From IMG/VR virus record IMGVR_UViG_3300036045_000009, positions 1-61,516 of that record: a stretch of 61,516 bases of DNA. One strand, 5' to 3'. The translations under genes and the position numbers were made by a program. How positions within the stretch are numbered: position 1 is the stretch's first letter; each line of letters starts with the position of its first letter. The DNA is from a virus. This document shows positions 59,362 to 61,516 of the stretch, piece after piece. The notes under the pieces are model-generated. The model was given only the letters and a program-made list of their open reading frames with translations. It ran no database searches and had not been told where the DNA came from.

Positions 59362-60222
59362 ATGATCCTGCTCACCAGCACGTCCGACCTGATCCGCGTA
59401 GTGAGCTCCGGCACGTCGGCGCTCGATGTCCAAGCGACTGCGATGGACATGAACCCGACGAACACCGATCGCCCGACCGGCTATCGCAAGAACACGGCAA
59501 TCACCACGGCCACGACGACGACGGTGGTCGAAAGCCCGGCGTCGAACGTCATCCGCTCGCTGAAAACGCTCTCGATCCGCAACAAGGGCGCGGGCACGCA
59601 GACGGTCACTATCCTGCACACCGACGGCACGACGGTCGTCGAAGTCATCGAAGCCATCCTCGCGCCCGATACTTCGCTCCAGTACCACGAAGCCGCGGGC
59701 TGGTGGGTGACGGACACGCAGGGGCGGGCTGCGGTCGTGAACTTTACGAACGTCGGCACGCCGGTCGCGGGCTCCGACACGATTACGACGCTTTCGTCGG
59801 ACGTAACGAACAACAACGGCACCGCGAACACGATTCAGGACGTGACCGGGCTTTCGTTCTCGGTATTGGCCGGGAAGATGTACGACTTCGAGTTCAACAT
59901 CGTCTACACCGCGGCGGCGACCACGACCGGCTCGCGCTGGTCGATCAGCGGGCCGGCGTCGCCCACGTACCTCGACTACACCAGCGAATACTCGCTGACG
60001 ACGACGACGACGACACGCAACGCGCTGGTGCAGGCGTATGACTCGCCTGCCGCAAGCAACGCCACGAGCGCCGCGACCGGCAACAACCGGGCGTACATCA
60101 ACGGCGTCATCCAACCGAGCGCCGATGGCACGGTCATCGCGCGATTCGCGTCGGAAGTCGCCTCGAGCGCGATCGTCGCGAAAATCGGCAGTTGGGTGCG
60201 CTTCCGCCAGATCACCGCATAA
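59362..60222 (+). CDS. Fibre-tip/beta-structured virion protein
   Basis: A 286-residue Thr/Ala-rich beta protein. N-terminal ILLTSTSDLIRVVSSGTSAL looks like an adhesin head, and the central region DVTGLSFSVLAGKMYDFEFN with YTAAATTTGSRWSISG is a pattern I have seen in phage tail fibre tips. C-terminal VIARFASEVASSAIVAKIGS. No signal peptide. Follows the collagen-like genes and precedes the hydroxylase. Confidence 0.68.
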   Translation: MILLTSTSDLIRVVSSGTSALDVQATAMDMNPTNTDRPTGYRKNTAITTATTTTVVESPASNVIRSLKTLSIRNKGAGTQTVTILHTDGTTVVEVIEAILAPDTSLQYHEAAGWWVTDTQGRAAVVNFTNVGTPVAGSDTITTLSSDVTNNNGTANTIQDVTGLSFSVLAGKMYDFEFNIVYTAAATTTGSRWSISGPASPTYLDYTSEYSLTTTTTTRNALVQAYDSPAASNATSAATGNNRAYINGVIQPSADGTVIARFASEVASSAIVAKIGSWVRFRQITA

Positions 60223-60237
60223 AACGACAGGACTGCC

Positions 60238-60870
60238 ATGTATCACCGGACCGGATACTTCTTCGAGCCGCCTGCGCTCGCAGCCGACTACCCCTCGCAT
60301 GTGCAGTGGACGGCGGAGAACGCGATCCTCTCGCCGCCGGACTGCGCGGCACTCATAGAGATCGCCAACCGCATCGGGTGGTCGCCGGCAGCCGTCGGCT
60401 CAGGTGATCGCATGCGAATCGACCCGGCCTACCGCTGCGTGAGCATTGCGAGTATCCCGTACACCGCCGAAGTGGCGTGGTTGTACGAGCGCGTCACATC
60501 GCGAATCCATTGGGCCAACTGCGCGTACTGGCGCTTCGACCTCACGGGCCTGCTCGAACCCTTCCAAGTCCTGAGATACGAAGCGCCGAAGGAGCCGGAC
60601 GCGATTCCCGGTCACTACGACTGGCATCAGGACTTCGGCGCCGGGCAGATGGGGCGGCGCAAGCTCACGTTCCTCGCGCAGATGTCGGCGCCGAGCGACT
60701 ACGACGGCTGTGACTTGACGCTGATGTCGCACCAGCAGGAAAAGATGCCCTACCGAAATGCTGGCGATGCGATCGCGTTCCCGTGCTGGACCCCGCACCA
60801 GGTGTCTGCGATCAGCCGCGGCACCCGCTACGCCCTGGTGAACTGGATTCACGGTCCCCCCTTGCGCTGA
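60238..60870 (+). CDS. 2-oxoglutarate/Fe(II) dioxygenase, prolyl 4-hydroxylase-like
   Basis: A 210-residue enzyme. The iron site is HxD at H130 and D132 (in YDWHQDFG) plus distal H187 in WTPHQVSAISRG, with R197 ten residues on to hold 2-oxoglutarate. All four expected residues are in place. Upstream GDAIAFPCW is also typical of the double-stranded beta-helix fold. Size matches PKHD-type hydroxylases. Hydroxylates an amino-acid side chain using O2; the substrate is not shown, but three Gly-Pro-X-rich fibres are encoded just upstream, making proline in those proteins the obvious candidate. Confidence 0.85.
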   Translation: MYHRTGYFFEPPALAADYPSHVQWTAENAILSPPDCAALIEIANRIGWSPAAVGSGDRMRIDPAYRCVSIASIPYTAEVAWLYERVTSRIHWANCAYWRFDLTGLLEPFQVLRYEAPKEPDAIPGHYDWHQDFGAGQMGRRKLTFLAQMSAPSDYDGCDLTLMSHQQEKMPYRNAGDAIAFPCWTPHQVSAISRGTRYALVNWIHGPPLR

Positions 60871-60886
60871 CAGTTCCCTCGTATAC
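60861..60886 (+). promoter_or_regulatory. Late-promoter-like motif, copy 4 (ejection/adhesin unit)
   Basis: CTTGCGCTGACAGTTCCCTC at 60861-60880 followed by GTATAC. It overlaps the 3' end of the hydroxylase gene by ten bases and precedes the genes at 60925 and 61076. Confidence 0.6.
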
Positions 60887-60924
60887 ATGAGGCACATGCA
60901 GACGCCCCTCACCGGAGCGAATTC

Positions 60925-61095
60925 GTGCGTGTGACCAACCCCGCCGGCCGTTCAGCGTCGAGAAAGGCGCGCGACGAAGCCGACGAGATCCGCGAGATCA
61001 ATCGCGCGATGTTGGCGTGGTCGATGAACTCGCGCGCGGCCGCGTCGGTCCCCGCACGTGAAAAGTCGCGAGTCGATGGCCGTCTCGGCAAGTAA
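60925..61095 (+). CDS. Small basic protein upstream of the ejection/adhesin block
   Basis: A 56-residue, Arg/Ala-rich helical protein from GTG 60925 with GGAG upstream. Contains SASRKARDEADEIREINRAM. Overlaps the 61076 gene by 20 bases. No family recognised. Confidence 0.62.
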   Translation: MRVTNPAGRSASRKARDEADEIREINRAMLAWSMNSRAAASVPAREKSRVDGRLGK

Positions 61096-61516
61096 CGAAC
61101 CGGCCACGGATCAGCGTCGGTTGGGCCCGCCGCCGCCGACGAAGATTTACGACAGCGGTTCGCAACTGATCCCGATGCCGGGACCGTCGGACACGATCCA
61201 ACCCATCACGCCGTCGGCGACGAGCATACCGTTCTCGCGCGAGGACACGAGCGGCGCGTCCATCAGGCAGCCGCAGGCGCCCGCTGCTCAGCCATCGCAA
61301 AGTGGCCTGCCGGGGCAAGGCGCGAGCACCGCGCAACCTCCGCCAAGCGCGCAGCCCGCGCTGATCCCGCCACAGCGCATGGCGACTGCTCCGGTGACGG
61401 CGGCACCTGTCGTTGCCGGCGTCAGCACGAAGGAGACCGCGGCCGGCCAACTGCAGGCGTTGTTGAGCGAGCAGTCGCCCCTGCTCATTTCCGCGCGCAC
61501 GCGCGCGCAGGAAATG
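61076..61516 (+). CDS. Virion-associated coiled-coil protein, 5' part (continues at base 1)
   Basis: First 147 codons of the gene that continues at 1-1214. ATG 61076 begins AVSASNEPATDQRRLGPPPP followed by SGSQLIPMPGPSDT. The SQLIPMPG element resembles PQLIPT near the end of the 8484 protein and the start of the giant protein. The 323-bp end repeat lies within this gene. Confidence 0.75.
   Translation, partial: MAVSASNEPATDQRRLGPPPPTKIYDSGSQLIPMPGPSDTIQPITPSATSIPFSREDTSGASIRQPQAPAAQPSQSGLPGQGASTAQPPPSAQPALIPPQRMATAPVTAAPVVAGVSTKETAAGQLQALLSEQSPLLISARTRAQEM
61194..61516. repeat. Terminal direct repeat, right copy (323 bp)
   Basis: Copy of bases 1-323 with four transitions (61239, 61252, 61257, 61389). 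Three change the encoded residue (Arg to His, Ala to Val twice) and one is silent. See the left copy for interpretation. Confidence 0.9.

Noticed and set aside
23045-60886. Reading the repeated CTTGCGCTGAC motif as a standard sigma-70 or sigma-54 promoter
   Set aside because: TTGCGC or CTGACA to the TATA-like element is 9-14 bases, too short for sigma-70, and no GG-N10-GC sigma-54 pattern is present.
1-61516. CRISPR array, tRNA genes, reverse transcriptase (diversity-generating element) or phage RNA polymerase
   Set aside because: No regularly spaced repeats, cloverleaf-like sequences, YxDD-type polymerase motif or single-subunit RNA polymerase was noticed; the only repeat families are the iterons, operators, late motif, collagen tracts and fibre repeats.

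Overview
The window is the essentially complete genome of a temperate, podovirus-like bacteriophage of a GC-rich proteobacterium. Its content recalls the Bcep22/BcepIL02 group of Burkholderia phages: a giant ~4,600-residue virion-type protein, an N4-gp56-type capsid, no long tail genes and a Gram-negative spanin pair. That comparison is from memory and no search was run. The last 323 bases repeat the first 323 with four transitions, so the contig closes on itself. One gene spans the join, running from 61076 through the end and on to 1214.

Layout. (1) From 61076 around to 9113: a rightward block of small virion proteins, a three-gene adhesin module (jelly-roll-like, propeller-like, and LamG-like plus tandem repeats), a GNAT acetyltransferase and Ala/Gly-rich or coiled-coil ejection-type proteins. 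(2) 9113-23044: one 4,643-residue polyvalent protein with a zeta-toxin-like P-loop, an adenine-methylase-like domain, a strawberry-notch/SNF2-type helicase, LPD-type domains and a membrane-active C-terminus. Its linkers carry credible genes in the +1 frame. (3) 23081-26943: large terminase, then a lysis cassette (small membrane proteins, M15 endolysin, peptide deformylase, Rz/Rz1 spanins). (4) 26924-39778, leftward: large serine integrase, an intein-containing DNA methyltransferase, then a long string of small early genes with PD-(D/E)XK nucleases, an annealing-type recombination candidate, zinc-ribbon proteins and membrane peptides. (5) 39779-41528: the lysogeny switch, with a membrane protein and S24-fold repressor leftward, and Cro-like and CII-like genes rightward, with operators sharing ATGCATAAA. 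(6) 41704-45876, rightward: a replication initiator with internal iterons, small genes, a DUF1064 nuclease and a candidate small terminase. (7) 45917-60870: morphogenesis (portal, scaffold, capsid, adaptor, tail), then a fibre module of three collagen-like proteins followed by a 2-oxoglutarate/Fe(II) prolyl-hydroxylase-like enzyme.

Four intergenic copies of CTTGCGCTGAC, all on the plus strand, begin the terminase, lysis, morphogenesis and ejection/adhesin units. They look like a phage-specific late promoter or activator site.

Most interesting points: a prolyl-hydroxylase-like enzyme beside collagen-like fibres; genes overprinted inside the linkers of the giant protein, where the codon-position signature switches to the nested frame; a LAGLIDADG intein splitting a methyltransferase; a repressor that has lost both the Ala-Gly cleavage site and the catalytic lysine; and iterons kept at the DNA level in different reading frames. 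I saw no tRNA, CRISPR array, reverse transcriptase or RNA polymerase. No stretch longer than about 110 bases lacks a gene.
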